NCBI GenBank assembly: GCA_012656075.1
Contig: JAAKBF010000137.1
Span: 24,874-88,873, forward strand
Source: Phytophthora hibernalis
Taxonomy: Eukaryota > Oomycota > Peronosporomycetes > Peronosporales > Peronosporaceae
Reading direction: 5' to 3'
DNA: 64,000 bases
In this document: positions 35,686-46,356 of the stretch, piece by piece
Layout of the letters: every line of letters starts with the position of its first letter
Position numbering within the stretch: the stretch's first letter is position 1
Made by a program: the position numbers and the translations under genes
The notes under the pieces: model-generated
What the model was told of the DNA's origin: nothing
Seen by the model: the letters and a program-made list of their open reading frames with translations, nothing else
The model's database searches: none

Positions 35686-35985
35686 TTGCAAAATAAGGTT
35701 ATTACCGGATATTCTTTGTTATGGGAATACCATAATGGGATACACCCGCGTATGGGATACAGGCTAAGGTTAGCCAATCACAGGTCAGCAAATCACTACA
35801 CTACGGTATGCTTTCTTTGTTAAGGGATACAGCAGTATTTTTCACTTCTCCAATGAGGTGTGCACCACCAGTCGGTTACCCTGCTTGACGCTAGGGGGAG
35901 TGAAGATGGGAGAAGAAATATATCCATCGTTTGTACATGAAGAAGTTGAAGAAGCTGAGGTAGACGAAGAATTTGGAGAAGAGTA

Positions 35986-37483
35986 CAGTGCTGGCCATAA
36001 GGATAGCACACCCTATTTTCCCGCGCAACTCGGGCAATTCTTTTAGTTTGGCGCTTATAATTGGTCAAATCGACGGGCTCAGCGCGCTGATTCCGCCAAT
36101 CAAATTTGAGTGGAATCCGCGCGATATTGAGGAACTTTCTATACAAGCTCGCGAAAAACGGCCTGGTCAAAAGGATAGCACACTTTTTAACTTGGTTTCA
36201 GTATTGAAAATTGTGTACACTACATGAAATCAGTACTTGACCGTTTTCCTGTCCGCCTTCAGCACTTCAATGCATCGCTTCTTCATGGAGAGCACCAGCT
36301 TCTCGAGGAAACTGACGGGCATTTTCTCACATTGTTTCTTGATCTCGTCAATGAGTGTTTGCTTAGTCAGAGAATATATGGGGCGTGCAAGGTTTACGCC
36401 CTCCTCCGTAAACCTTGCACGCCAAGTAGCCCCATATATTCTCAATGGGGCTGAGATCCGGTGACAAAGCCGGCCACTTCATCACCTCTCCGAGGTGCTC
36501 GTCCAAGAAGGCTTTCGTTGCATTGGACGAGTGTATACTAGCGTTATCCTGCTGGAAGGTAAACTCAGTACCAAAACGGCGATGGGCCGCAGGCAGGAGG
36601 TGCTCAGAGGGTGTAGATGTAAGCATGCGAGTCCTGAGTCCCATCCAAAAACGCAAGTGCCGTGGTGCCGTCTGCCCAAAGCCACCCCACACCATGACAG
36701 AACCGCCGCCGTTTTGGCGGCTAAAAAGCACCTTGGGCTGTCTTCTAGACACCGCCAGTAGCTCTTGAGTCCGTCGGGGCTGTCTAAGTTCCATTTTTCT
36801 CGTCGGAAAAGACGGTCGACCGCCAGTTTGCCTCACCCCAGTCATGGTGGGTTTCCGCCCACTCGACACGGGCTTTGCGGTGCTTGTCAGTGAGCTTCGG
36901 AGCCTTGTTCATCTTGACGTACTTGAAGAGCTCGGTGGAGTTCAAGAAGCGACGAATCGTTCGGCTGGAGACAGTGAGCTCGAGCTGTTCCTTGGCCTCC
37001 CTGAACTCAGCGTATATTGGCGCGTCGCTCGCACAACACGGCGGCAGTCACGCGGTGTCATTTTCTCGGGCGGCCCGGGCTGAAACGCTTTCCGTACGAA
37101 GCGGGATCGCGCAAGTAATTAGTGACAGGCTTCCTGGAGCGACCTATAGCCGCAGCTAGCTGACTGGCATTGACACCTAGAGCGGCATAGGCATCAATCA
37201 CCCCGCGCTCGTACTCCGTGAGCTGACCCCCATTTCAGATTACATGTGGTGTACACAATTTTCAATACTGAAACCAAGTTAAAAAGTGTGCTATCCTTTT
37301 GACCAGGCCGTTTTTCGCGGGCTTGTATAGAAAGTTTCTCAATATCGCGCGGATTCCACTCAAATTTGATTGGCGGAATCAGCGCGCTGAGCCCGTCGAT
37401 TTGACCAATTATAAGCGCCAAACTAAAAGAATTGCCCGAGTTGCGCGGGAAAATAGGGTGTGCTATCCTTATGGCCAGCACTG
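35986..37483 (-). mobile_element. Tc1/mariner transposon, 1,498 bp, about 240-bp terminal inverted repeats
   Basis: The left end CAGTGCTGGCCATAAGGATA at 35986 and the exact reverse complement ending at 37483 are each flanked by TA (35984-35985; 37484-37485), the target duplication of this superfamily. The repeats run about 240 bp and are nearly identical: the same translated string (EFSMQ-free noncoding frame around IPPIKFEWNPRDIE) appears in both arms. The transposase lies between them on the minus strand. Confidence 0.92.
36230..37235 (-). pseudogene. Tc1/mariner transposase, frameshifted
   Basis: N-terminal helix-turn-helix region near 37070-37230 (YERGVIDAYAALGVNASQLA; RSRKPVTNYLRDPASYGK). 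The DDE core follows at about 36370-36870, with VMVWGGFG, the second Asp in FQQDNASIHSS and the last catalytic position in SPDLSPIENIWGYLA. The C-terminal helix (LVLSMKKRCIEVLKADRKTV) sits in another frame ending at 36230. At least three frame breaks, so this copy may be inactive. Confidence 0.8.
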
Positions 37484-37726
37484 TATGAGTCACGGTCGAC
37501 TTGGTGTACATAAACGGAGCGGCGTAGTATCTCCTCCGGAAGGGTGTATCCCTTAACAAAGAATATCCGGCATAATATAAATAAGGCTATTATAATACAA
37601 TAACCTTATTTTGCAAGCTACATGTAGCAACACAGAGAAAGCAGCGCATTTGTTCGGCACCTCAATCCTTCCACACAGTTAGGTACCTAGGTAGTGTGCA
37701 GCTTGGTGTCACGAGAGACGAGGGCT

Positions 37727-38458
37727 CTACAGGATGAGCGCGGCCGTAGCCACGAGGGCTGACCCGAGTAGCGCAGCCGATGGGCTTACGGCAACACCAG
37801 CACTAGAGCCGCTGGAGGTGTCATCCGCAGCGCTCGAGGCGCTCGTAGTCGAGTCCGTAGTGGTGGAGGCGGAATTCGAGTTGGTGGTGGGCGTCTGAGT
37901 CTCGATGGCGAGGTCGCTGCCCGAATCCGAGTCACCCACGGTCACCTCATCGTCGGAGCTGGCCGACGACGTTGTGTTGGTGGCAATGGGAGCCACCGTC
38001 ACCTCCTCGGCGTTGTCGAGCGAGGCCGAAGATGCGGCAGCCACAGATCCGGTGGAAGCAGCCTCCGACGTGGCAGAAGCAGCAGTCGACGCCAACGCCG
38101 ACGAGTTGGTGCCGACTGAGGACGAGCTGCTCGTGGAGCTGGAGACGCTGGAGCAGAACGTGGTCACGGGCGTGATGAGGTCCGCGTACAGCGCGAAGGT
38201 GCCGACTGTGCACTCCTCGACGAACATTTGGGTGAGGTCCGATAGCACGGACTGGCACGAGGTGCTAGTGCACATGACTTCCATCTCGGCATCCGTCGGC
38301 GTCGAGAGCGAGGACGGGGAGTAGCCCGAGTCGCTGGCGCACGTGGCGACATCGTCGGACGTCAGCAGCGCCGTCACGGACGCCGTGTCACAAGTGTCGG
38401 CGCGCACGAGAGCGACGCCCATGGCGGCGGCAAGGAGCAAGGAAGCGAAGACCTTCAT
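37727..38458 (-). CDS. elicitin-like protein with Ser/Thr-rich stalk and probable GPI anchor
   Basis: Secreted cell-surface protein, 243 residues, no frame break. The signal peptide MKVFASLLLAAAMGVALVRA is followed by an elicitin domain of about 85 residues with exactly six cysteines (in DTCDT, ATCAS, VMCTS, SCQS, EECTV, TTFC), the three-disulfide pattern of this sterol-binding family. A roughly 120-residue Ser/Thr/Ala-rich stalk, likely O-glycosylated, leads to a hydrophobic C-terminus (SAALLGSALVATAALIL) that fits GPI anchoring. This is an elicitin-like (ELL) form rather than a short classical elicitin. TACATGTA lies about 100 bp beyond the stop. Confidence 0.92.
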   Translation of the reverse strand: MKVFASLLLAAAMGVALVRADTCDTASVTALLTSDDVATCASDSGYSPSSLSTPTDAEMEVMCTSTSCQSVLSDLTQMFVEECTVGTFALYADLITPVTTFCSSVSSSTSSSSSVGTNSSALASTAASATSEAASTGSVAAASSASLDNAEEVTVAPIATNTTSSASSDDEVTVGDSDSGSDLAIETQTPTTNSNSASTTTDSTTSASSAADDTSSGSSAGVAVSPSAALLGSALVATAALIL

Positions 38459-40564
38459 GCTTTCGATTCAGATGTATGTGCACTACAGCAGATAGATTGG
38501 AGAATGACGTACGGAGTTCCCCGAGTGGACAGGCAGCGTTGAAGGCCGGACCGAGGGTACGCGACTCTACCGTCGCGACATCACGGAAGGGAGCGGCACT
38601 AACGGCGGTAATGCCCACTCTGTGACCACGTTCACATTTTTTTAACTCAAATTGTACCTTTTTCAAGTAACAGTGTACCTTCCATTTTTTAAGTCAATTT
38701 GTACATTTTATTAAGTAACAGTGTACCTTTTGCATTAACGTTATGGGCCAGCAAGTTTATTTTGATGGCAAGCTTAATTTAATTACTTCAATTAATTAAT
38801 TCAAGTTTTTAAAATTAGCCTACCCAACTCGTTGGTTTTATGAAACCATACATGTCGCATCATACACGACCGGATAAGTTGACATTAGAAATACACCTCT
38901 AGCTGGAACCCAAAAACTACGTGAACTCTACGCGCTCCGCGCGGAACCCTACCGCGCTTCGCGCGCGGCTCGCTTTGCGAAACGTTTATGCACTTCCAGA
39001 ATTGAGTATACAAGGGGATGCTCTAGTCGGGGAACGCAGTCACTCATTAACAAAGGTTAAATAGACTACCTTTCTTTCTCTTTATCAACGGTTGATTGGC
39101 ACGAACGCAGCTGCACGTGTTTAGGACAGGTTAATCTGTACTCAGATCAAGTACGCAACGGTCGTCAATCGCGGTTCCACATGATCAGACAAATGCGCTC
39201 CACCTCGGAGTTTTTGCCAGCGTACCGGTGGATGCAACGCGCTCGCCGTTCTCGGGTGCCCTCCTGCCTTCCTTCCGGCGACTGCAGTGCCTACTGCTCC
39301 ACCACCTCCGTGAGAGCGCTGGCCGACAAGGAGTGGTAAGAAATCGGATGAGCATGAAAAAGAAAGCTGGGCTTCAACCCGAGCCGTCACGCTATATCTG
39401 ATACGAAATCGATCCACCGACTTGGTACCGTAGTTAGTACTGTAAATCTGATACCCATCGAACTTGATACATGTATCTGACAGACAATTTGTCGGGTTTT
39501 GTACTACAGTAGAGTTCCTCAGCACAGGGAGAACCGTAATCAGATATTTATCTTGTAAAATTGGTACATTTTTCACTTCTGCGATACAAATCCGTTTGTA
39601 GATCTGTTAACCTGGAAGCACTTATTGGTCCCACCTTTCTGCCTTTGCCGGGGAACTCCGTAATTTGCTTCATTAGCGATGTCCTGATATGTTTACAATT
39701 TCCAAGTTGAATTAATGTTTACATGTTAAATGCTTTGCAAAGCTTAAATTATATGATTGGTACAAAAGCGATATATATATAGACTATAGAAGGTTATAAA
39801 GTTTAATGATCTCGCTATTGAGGCAAATTACTACTACAGTAATCTGCGTGAATAGGCAACGCCTAATATATATATATGGATTGACGGGGTGTATAAGGAG
39901 TTCGTAAAGAACAAAGACGAGCAACCTAATCTTTAAGTACCTTCCTTCTCGTCTCGCTGTTGCTGGCATTATATAAATTGTTGCAGGATATAAGTTGTAT
40001 ACCCGTTGCTTATTCACGCAGATTACTGTACTGCATTTCAGATCCACCATTTCTTCTGTCAAGCCGAACCCAGACTGGCTATCCAGCTTAAATCGTGTCG
40101 TACGGTAGCGCATATACTTAGCGAGGATGAAAGTAGCTCGTAATGGATGTCTGAGTAGTTTTCTTTCTTGGTCGAGACAAATTTCCTCAGGCACTAGGTC
40201 TTTCAGCAGCTTTTCATCGAATTCAGGGCTCCGGCAGCAAAATATAGTACAGTGGTACCCCTCGTTATGCGAAGTGGGTTCAGCAAAATGATTTTAGAGG
40301 GATTCGAAATAGAACAAAAATAATGGAGCGATTTTGGTTTTAAAATTGCAATAATTTTTAAATTGATTTGACGGGGTATTGGATTAACGAGGTGCGCATA
40401 ACGAGGGGTAGCACTGTACATGTACAGATGGTTAGGACTACCTGCTGTTTATTAATAGCGTCAAGTACAGTAGTTAGATCACGTACTTACGGATAAACAT
40501 CATTTCTATGTACGGTACTGCAAATGCTCCTCTCTTATTCGAGAATCTGCCCCCTCGACGAAAA
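38459..40564. other. 2.1-kb intergenic region between elicitin-like and Crinkler genes
   Basis: No supported gene. Sub-blocks: GTACATTTTTTAA/GTACCTTTT repeats at about 38640-38730; a GC-rich CGCG-laden patch at 38928-38982; CTACAGTAG near 39504; AT-rich sequence with TATATATATA runs at 39770 and 39868; a near-palindromic pair around the direct phrases CGTTATGCGAAG / GCGCATAACGAGG at 40262-40405, which may be a small fold-back element. TACATGTA at 39468-39475 and 40417-40424. Confidence 0.45.
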
Positions 40565-42755
40565 ATGGTGACGCTCTCACTAAATTGTGCGGTTACCTAT
40601 GGTACTGGTGCGGTAAGCGTGTTCAATGTGGAGATCGACAATTGTGAAGAGGTTACCAAGTTAAAGGAAGTGATCAAGGACAAGAAGAAAAGCAGAATTC
40701 GGATTGATGCAGACGACCTGCAGCTCTTCTTAGCGAAAACAAAGAGCGGTGCGTGGTTACCAGACGACGAAACTCTGGACACGATACTTAATAGCAAAAT
40801 TGACACTTCATATCAGAAGATGCTAGAAACGTGGAGACTGGACAAGTCGAACCTCTTTGGGTCTGGCGATTCACTTGGACAGGAAGTGATCCATGTATTG
40901 GTGGTGGTTCCAAAGAAAACCTCGTCGCCAACCAGTGTACTGGGTCAACGATCTGCTCCGATGAGTGACCTTCAACAGATTCAACAACCTCCTAAGAAAC
41001 CGAAGATCCAGAAATTCGTTGCATTCAATGGACCAGTGAGCGAAATGGACTTCTCTGTCCCTTTGGACACTATATCTGCTTTTACACAGATCCAAGAGGG
41101 CTTCTCTAGCAGCGGACGCCCTTTGTATTTGTTGTACCGTATGGCCCTCGTCAATTTGGGAAAAACACTATAGCAATTGGCATTCAGACATGGCTGAGTG
41201 AGAACTACCCGAACATCATTTACCCGTATTTCGAGGTGGCTCCGATGATTGCGTCCGATGAGAACAAATTCTGGTATCGCTTGGGGAAAGAGGTCGACGC
41301 AAAAGCAAATGCTGTGATTACAAGTCGTTTATGGATTTAGTTGGCGAAGTGTGCGCAGATCGCGGACTAAAGGTTTGTTTGATCATGGATAAAATGGATT
41401 ATCTGTTCGCCAACCCCGATCTGTTGACCACATTTCTGCAAGTTCTTCGCACGTGGAAATCGTCGCACTTCTTTTTGGGCTTTCTTGGGGTTGGAAGCTA
41501 CGATTTGGTGAATATCTACAAGAAATTTCGTGGAAGTGAATATTCAAGCCCTTTCAATGTTTCTCTTTCGATTAAGGTCGAGCCATTTAAACCTTCCCAG
41601 ATGACAGCTTTTTCGAGTTGATCGAGCGACGATGTCCATTTTCAGCCTCGCTTCAGTCAGGATCATGGAGTTTTCTGGAGGTTCCCCGGTGTGTTGGGAT
41701 CACTTATTCGCTTCACGCTGGATGAAGGGCAATATGAACTTACGCTGAAAGAATGGGAGAAGTGGCTCTTCGGGAAGTCGTATTACAAGTACTTGCGCTT
41801 TTACAACCAAACCTATGAATGTATTCAACAAGATTTACACCGGTTGAACAACGAGGAGTGGTGGGTCCTCAAACTACTACTTGGAGGGAATGAAGATTTG
41901 ACGGTGATGGACAAACGTGCTGTTCGCTTACTGAGAATGGGAGTGGTTACCGAGGTGCAACTTGCGACCAAACAATATGCGCTGGCCATTATCTCCCCAA
42001 TGATGAAGCGAATTTGCCTCGAAGCGCTTCCCACACGAAAAGTTCATAAAGCTGTGGCTGCTGAGGACCCCGTACATCTCTTATCTGTTGCACTCGCGTA
42101 TGTAAAAACATCATCGCACATTCACTGGTACAGAATCGAAATACTCCAAGCGAGGCTGTGTTTCATTTCGAACTGTACGCAGTGATTCGTGACATCTTGA
42201 ACAAGTCAGAAACGAAAAGGATTTATCCTGCAGTAAAGACTGTAGGCGCCACAACCAGAGCAGACATTCTTATTACCAATGGAAACACACTCGCATACGA
42301 GCTGAAGGTAAATTAATTGCTGGAAAAAGAGATTAACGTTGCCGCGGCGCAAGCAGAGGTATACAAAAATCAGTTCGGCGTTCAACGCATGCTTGTCGTG
42401 AATTTTGTTCCAGACGGACACACGTTCGACAACGTTTATCGAGCGGCAACCAGCCCTACGGTTGAAATTGTTCACGTAAAATTTTCTGCATCCTACGACG
42501 ATTTCAGCATCTTTTGTCTGCTAGAGGACATTCCGCAGGAGAAAAGAAACAGTATTTTGGGGTATTGCAGTCGCAACTTTTGGAAAAGATCAAACGCATC
42601 GAAGTTAGCTGTCTGACGAGATTGTCGAGAAAGCCATCTCTCATCGCAAAACGACGAAAAACAGGAGAGTACGGACTGCGAATTTTAACGATGAGATGGA
42701 AGACCGATCATTGGTCAACCAGCCTGCTGAGATTCCAGTCGAGACGCGAAAGTAA
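40565..42755 (+). pseudogene. Crinkler (CRN) effector: ubiquitin-like header, P-loop NTPase, restriction-endonuclease-like C-terminus; frame broken
   Basis: Start at ATG 40565 (MVTLSLNCAV). The header contains the LFLAK translocation-associated motif (LQLFLAK at about 40729) and ends at the HVLVVVP boundary motif (about 40890-40910), both diagnostic of oomycete Crinklers. Downstream come an NTPase with a P-loop-like GPRQFGK segment (about 41135), a Walker B-like LIMDKMD (about 41380) and a helical winged-type region (41690-42170). A nuclease-like motif pair follows, RADILI...YELK (about 42260-42310). At least four frame changes occur (near 41130, 41320, 41620, 42110) plus an in-frame stop near 42314. 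No signal peptide, which is normal for many CRNs. The breaks may be partly sequence error; I leave them unrepaired. Confidence 0.82.
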
Positions 42756-43545
42756 TTCTGCCGCATATCCATACCATAGAAATTGTTCGAGAAAGAACCA
42801 CATAAGACTTTTCAGGCACGAATTTTTCTACGTTGAAAGATGCTAGGCCCACTTGCCAAGTTACTCTCGATTTGGAGTTCAGCTTGTGCTTCATCACAAT
42901 TGTGCACGATGGAATATGGGCAAAGTCATAGAAGTAGAAGGGTGATCTTGACTCTGTTCATAGGATCGGATCATTTCGAGAGCAAGCATCCGGGCTTGAT
43001 GCATTTAAAAATGTCGGCGGCCGGTACAAGTACAGCTTACTCTCACCTTCCAGTGATACTACATATGGTGCGAGGCTGGTGACGTCCCGTGATAAATCAT
43101 CATCACTGATGATGCTCCTTTTGCTGGCAATTACTCTAGCAGAGTCTTGTAAATACTTTCTAGCTTCCAGCTCACAGTTCGCCTCACAATTCACACCAAG
43201 TCCAAACCCAGCATGCGTTTGCACTGGATGGTGGTTTGACCCTCGCCGCATGCGACTTTCTACAAGAAGATAAAATCTTCGATGCAGCGAGAGTGACCGA
43301 CGTCTGTACTTCTGTTTGATATACAGAGTATATTGACGATACGTCCTCCTTTAAAAAATGCTACACTCGAAGCGGACTCAGTGCTTCAAACACGTGATAA
43401 TCCAGAAGCAAGCGCTGTGATTTCCTGAACCAGAGCACTAAGTTACTACATGTAGAGATTGAACTACCATCGATTTCATTTATCGTTGTGCACTGCTGCT
43501 TCTGCATAAATACATCAAAATTGTCTGCCGTCTTCGTCACTTTTC
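42756..43545. other. spacer 3' of the Crinkler and 3' of FYVE-START copy C
   Basis: A 64-codon frame at 43079 begins with a hydrophobic stretch but lacks support. TACATGTA at 43447-43454, about 95 bp past the stop of copy C. Nothing else recognised. Confidence 0.4.
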
Positions 43546-44720
43546 CTACTCGGACATGGACCACCAGTTCGAGTCACGAGTGTAGACACGGAGGTGCACT
43601 TCGTCCCGTGCAACCTCCAGAGCGCTGCCCTTCAGGATATCGTGGATGCATGGCCCACACACTGGCAACTTCTTCTCGAGGATCGCTGTGTTCTCCCAGG
43701 GGTTGACCGTGCACACAGTCTTCTTGACGTGACACCGACCGCACACCAGTTGGCCGCAGACCTTGCAGGATTTCTTGCCAGAGCCCAAAAGCCCAAAGCT
43801 CTTGGTGCACACTCTACAGTGGTTTGACGCAGCCGAACTCTTTCTTCGCTGGTAAATCTGTGAATCAAAGCTGCTGTTGCTGGAGCTGTCAGTGTCACTC
43901 AGTCGTGCAGATTTTCTGCGTAGACACCACACGAGCTTTTTCATCTCGGCACACTCGATGAGCTGCGAGAAAGACAACCACTGGTTCGCCATCGAGTTCA
44001 TGGAAATGGCGGAGAGCACCGTATCGTCCTCTTGAAGTCGAAGAAACCGTGCACGTAGCACTCGACACTATTTGGTGCTCGCTGGCGGTAGAGTGCACAC
44101 ACTGACAAGTTTCCTCGTTCGACATCGGCGTTTTGAAACGGAGGCAACTGAGGGAACCCCACTGAGTGGGCGATGTGATAGCCGATGGATTCACCTTCCG
44201 TTGTGATGGCGATCCCCGTTGCCTCGACGCAAATGTAGTCACGATTTTCAGGCACAGAGTACACTCTCCATGTGACGTTCACGTGTTGGTACGGGTCCTC
44301 AACTGTTGGACGGACCACTTCATGGAGCACCTTGGCGTCCACGATTCCATCGTGCACAAACTTGGACTTGACTTTGATGTCCTCGTCATTCGATGCTGAC
44401 ACCGCGTACATGACGTCGTTCAACGAACCTTGGATCGTTCCGAAGAGCAGCAGTGATGGTACAGTTGGTTCAGCATCTCCAGGGGTTTTACTTTTACTCT
44501 TCATGGTACGTTGCGTGTATACTCGAATTCCATCCTTACGTCGTAGTTCTCGCCACTCTCGAGGTGTATTGCCAGTTTTGCGGACTTCTTCGCCAATTTC
44601 GAGATAGTCCCCAATATTTGCGAGCACGAAGTTCTCCGACAGGTTTTGCAGCTCGGTCTCCTCTGAATCGGTGAGTTTCAGCGGTGGTAAAGCGTCCACA
44701 AGAGATCGAACGGATTTCAT
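43546..44720 (-). CDS. FYVE-START chimeric protein (copy C), one frameshift
   Basis: I place the start at 44720 (MKSVRSLVDALPPLKLTDSEE) by alignment with the short N-termini of copies A, B and D; the frame is open upstream to an ATG at 45002, so a 90-residue N-terminal extension is possible. START-like region (VPSLLLFGTIQGSLNDVMYAV; HSVGFPQLPPF; RGNLSVCALYRQ; CYVHGFFDF) and C-terminal FYVE-related finger (CRVCTKSFGL...SCKVCGQLVCGRCHVKK...CGPCIHD). The frame changes at about 44034; one added C restores FFDF-Q. The finger lacks the RHHCR-type basic motif. Confidence 0.8.
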
Positions 44721-45201
44721 TGCGACTGAAGTGTCGATACCCTTTAGTCTTGTGGTCTCTGTGACGAAATCGCGAATGAGTCTTTTGATAGTCTGCGGAT
44801 TGCTCGTAGGCTGTCCCCTTGGTGGGACTAAGTTTGTGGGATTGAGTCCAGCATCACGTCCAGCACTGGGCCCTCTCCTTAGACCAATCGTCTCCGCTAT
44901 TGACGGCGCAGTCCGGAAAGCGTGATGGCTTGGGCCAATGGACTGCCACGCTTGACAAGTGCAGCTTCCTTCGCGTGCTGCTGGTAAGACGGGCAACTGC
45001 ATGACTGGAAGTGCATCCTCATAAAGCGAGAAAGTCGCTGGGCGGAATAGCTCGGTGGCGTCACAGCCATTCCTGTTTCTTCAGATACTTTTTGACAATG
45101 GTACATGTACAGCAGAGTTACCTACTGACACACACAGCAAACGAATGTCCTCGGTTGAGGTGGTAGGATAGGTACTTGGTTTCAGCGTAGCTTGTTCGGA
45201 G
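44721..45201. promoter_or_regulatory. region between FYVE-START copies C and D
   Basis: Head-to-tail spacing on the minus strand: promoter of copy C and 3' end of copy D. TACATGTA at 45102-45109 is about 95 bp past the copy D stop. Confidence 0.4.
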
Positions 45202-46356
45202 CTACGCTGACTGCTCGTGTGTGGTCATTTCTGGCTCGTCCTGCGGTTGTGTCTCCGGTTCTGGTGTCTGCATCTCGCGCAGCTCGTCCTGTGCAATGGT
45301 CAGCGCGTCGCTCCTGGCCACCTCGCACATGCACATGGTGCAGAACGTGCGTTTCTTGTCCAGTACAGTGCGGCGGTCGGGCGCCATGACGCACACGAGT
45401 TTCTTGACGCTGCAACTGGAGCAGACGCTGCGTTCGCAAATCTTGCACGTTTTCCGCAGCGAGAAGCCGAAGCTGCGGCTGCAGACAGCGCAGCCGTCGC
45501 TCCTCTCCACGTCGGAGCTCACCACCTCATTCATCGGTTCGATAACTATCGGTTTGCTCACCGACAGTCCCGAGTTCTTGCGCATACGCCACACGAGCTT
45601 CTTCATCTCGGCGCAGTCGACGAGCTTGGAGACGCTCAACCACTGCGTCGCCACTGTGTTCAAGGACAAACCGTTAAGCAGCTCACTATTGTCACTACCC
45701 AAGTCGAAGAAGCCGCGCGCGTAGCACTCGACCGTCTCGGGCGTCTTCTGTCGGAACAGACAACACACCGACATATTGGCACGTTCGACTCCGAACTTGT
45801 CGAAGCTCGGGAGCTGCGAGAACGCCACTGAGTGACGGATACTGTAGCCCACCCGTTCCCCTTTGGAGCTGGTGGCGACACCTGTGGCATCTACGCAGAC
45901 AAAGTCTCGGGCGTGTTGTAGTCGCCACTTGACACCGACATGGCGGAACGGCTGCTCGGACGTTGGAGCCACCACCGACTGCACCACTTTGCTGTCGAGC
46001 ACGCCGTCCTGTAGACACTTGGCTGTGAGTTTCATCTGTTCATCGGTTGCTGCTGCAGTCACGAACATGACGTCGTCCAGTCGACCGACCACCGACCCAA
46101 GCAGCAGCAGTGACGGGATGCACGGCAAAGTGGACGACGTGGTGGTGACCCGTTCCTTGTACACTCGAATGCCGTCTTTGCGTCGAAGTTCCTTCCATTG
46201 GCGGGTATCGGCGTGGCCGTCCGGAGTCACTTGTAGTGTGTTGTAGCTCTCGATGTTGTGCGTCACCAACGTGTCGGCCAATTCACGCAGCGACGTCACG
46301 TCCGACTCGACCAGATGCAACTGCGGCACGTAGTGGATCAAGTCTTGTGGACGCAT
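45202..46356 (-). CDS. FYVE-START chimeric protein (copy D), intact
   Basis: Start chosen at 46356 (MRPQDLIHYVPQLHLVESD), which matches the short starts of the paralogs, although the frame is open to 46698. START-like region (IPSLLLLGSVVGRLDDVMFV; HSVAFSQLPSF; ANMSVCCLFRQ; CYARGFFDL), then the FYVE-related finger (CAVCSRSFGFSLRKTCKICERSVCSSCSVKK...FCTMCMCE) and a Gln/Glu/Pro-rich tail. 384 residues with no frame break. As in the other copies, the PI3P-contacting His residues are missing (LRKTCKICE). Confidence 0.87.
   Translation of the reverse strand: MRPQDLIHYVPQLHLVESDVTSLRELADTLVTHNIESYNTLQVTPDGHADTRQWKELRRKDGIRVYKERVTTTSSTLPCIPSLLLLGSVVGRLDDVMFVTAAATDEQMKLTAKCLQDGVLDSKVVQSVVAPTSEQPFRHVGVKWRLQHARDFVCVDATGVATSSKGERVGYSIRHSVAFSQLPSFDKFGVERANMSVCCLFRQKTPETVECYARGFFDLGSDNSELLNGLSLNTVATQWLSVSKLVDCAEMKKLVWRMRKNSGLSVSKPIVIEPMNEVVSSDVERSDGCAVCSRSFGFSLRKTCKICERSVCSSCSVKKLVCVMAPDRRTVLDKKRTFCTMCMCEVARSDALTIAQDELREMQTPEPETQPQDEPEMTTHEQSA

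Larger units (their letters stand above)
35686..37616. repeat. outer inverted-repeat element disrupted by a Tc1/mariner insertion
   Basis: TTGCAAAATAAGGTTATT at 35686-35703 is matched in reverse complement at 37599-37616. Further in, CCGGATATTCTTTGTTA (about 35707) matches its reverse complement near 37554-37570, and AAGGGATACACCC-like sequence is also shared. The arms are imperfect. The Tc1 element lies wholly inside, so this is probably an older non-autonomous element hit by a younger one. Confidence 0.6.

Noticed and set aside
35400..35777. 125-codon minus-strand frame next to the nested elements
   Set aside because: Falls on TTGTGG-rich repeat debris and the outer inverted repeat.
37905..38324. 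139-codon frame antisense to the elicitin-like gene
   Set aside because: Composition is the complement of the Ser/Thr/Ala-rich stalk; no independent support.
39142..39576. 144-codon minus-strand gene in the elicitin-Crinkler spacer
   Set aside because: No domain, start or context support; could be a repeat fragment.
43079..43273. Small secreted protein of 64 residues
   Set aside because: A weak hydrophobic start only; no conserved cysteine pattern, RXLR or other support.
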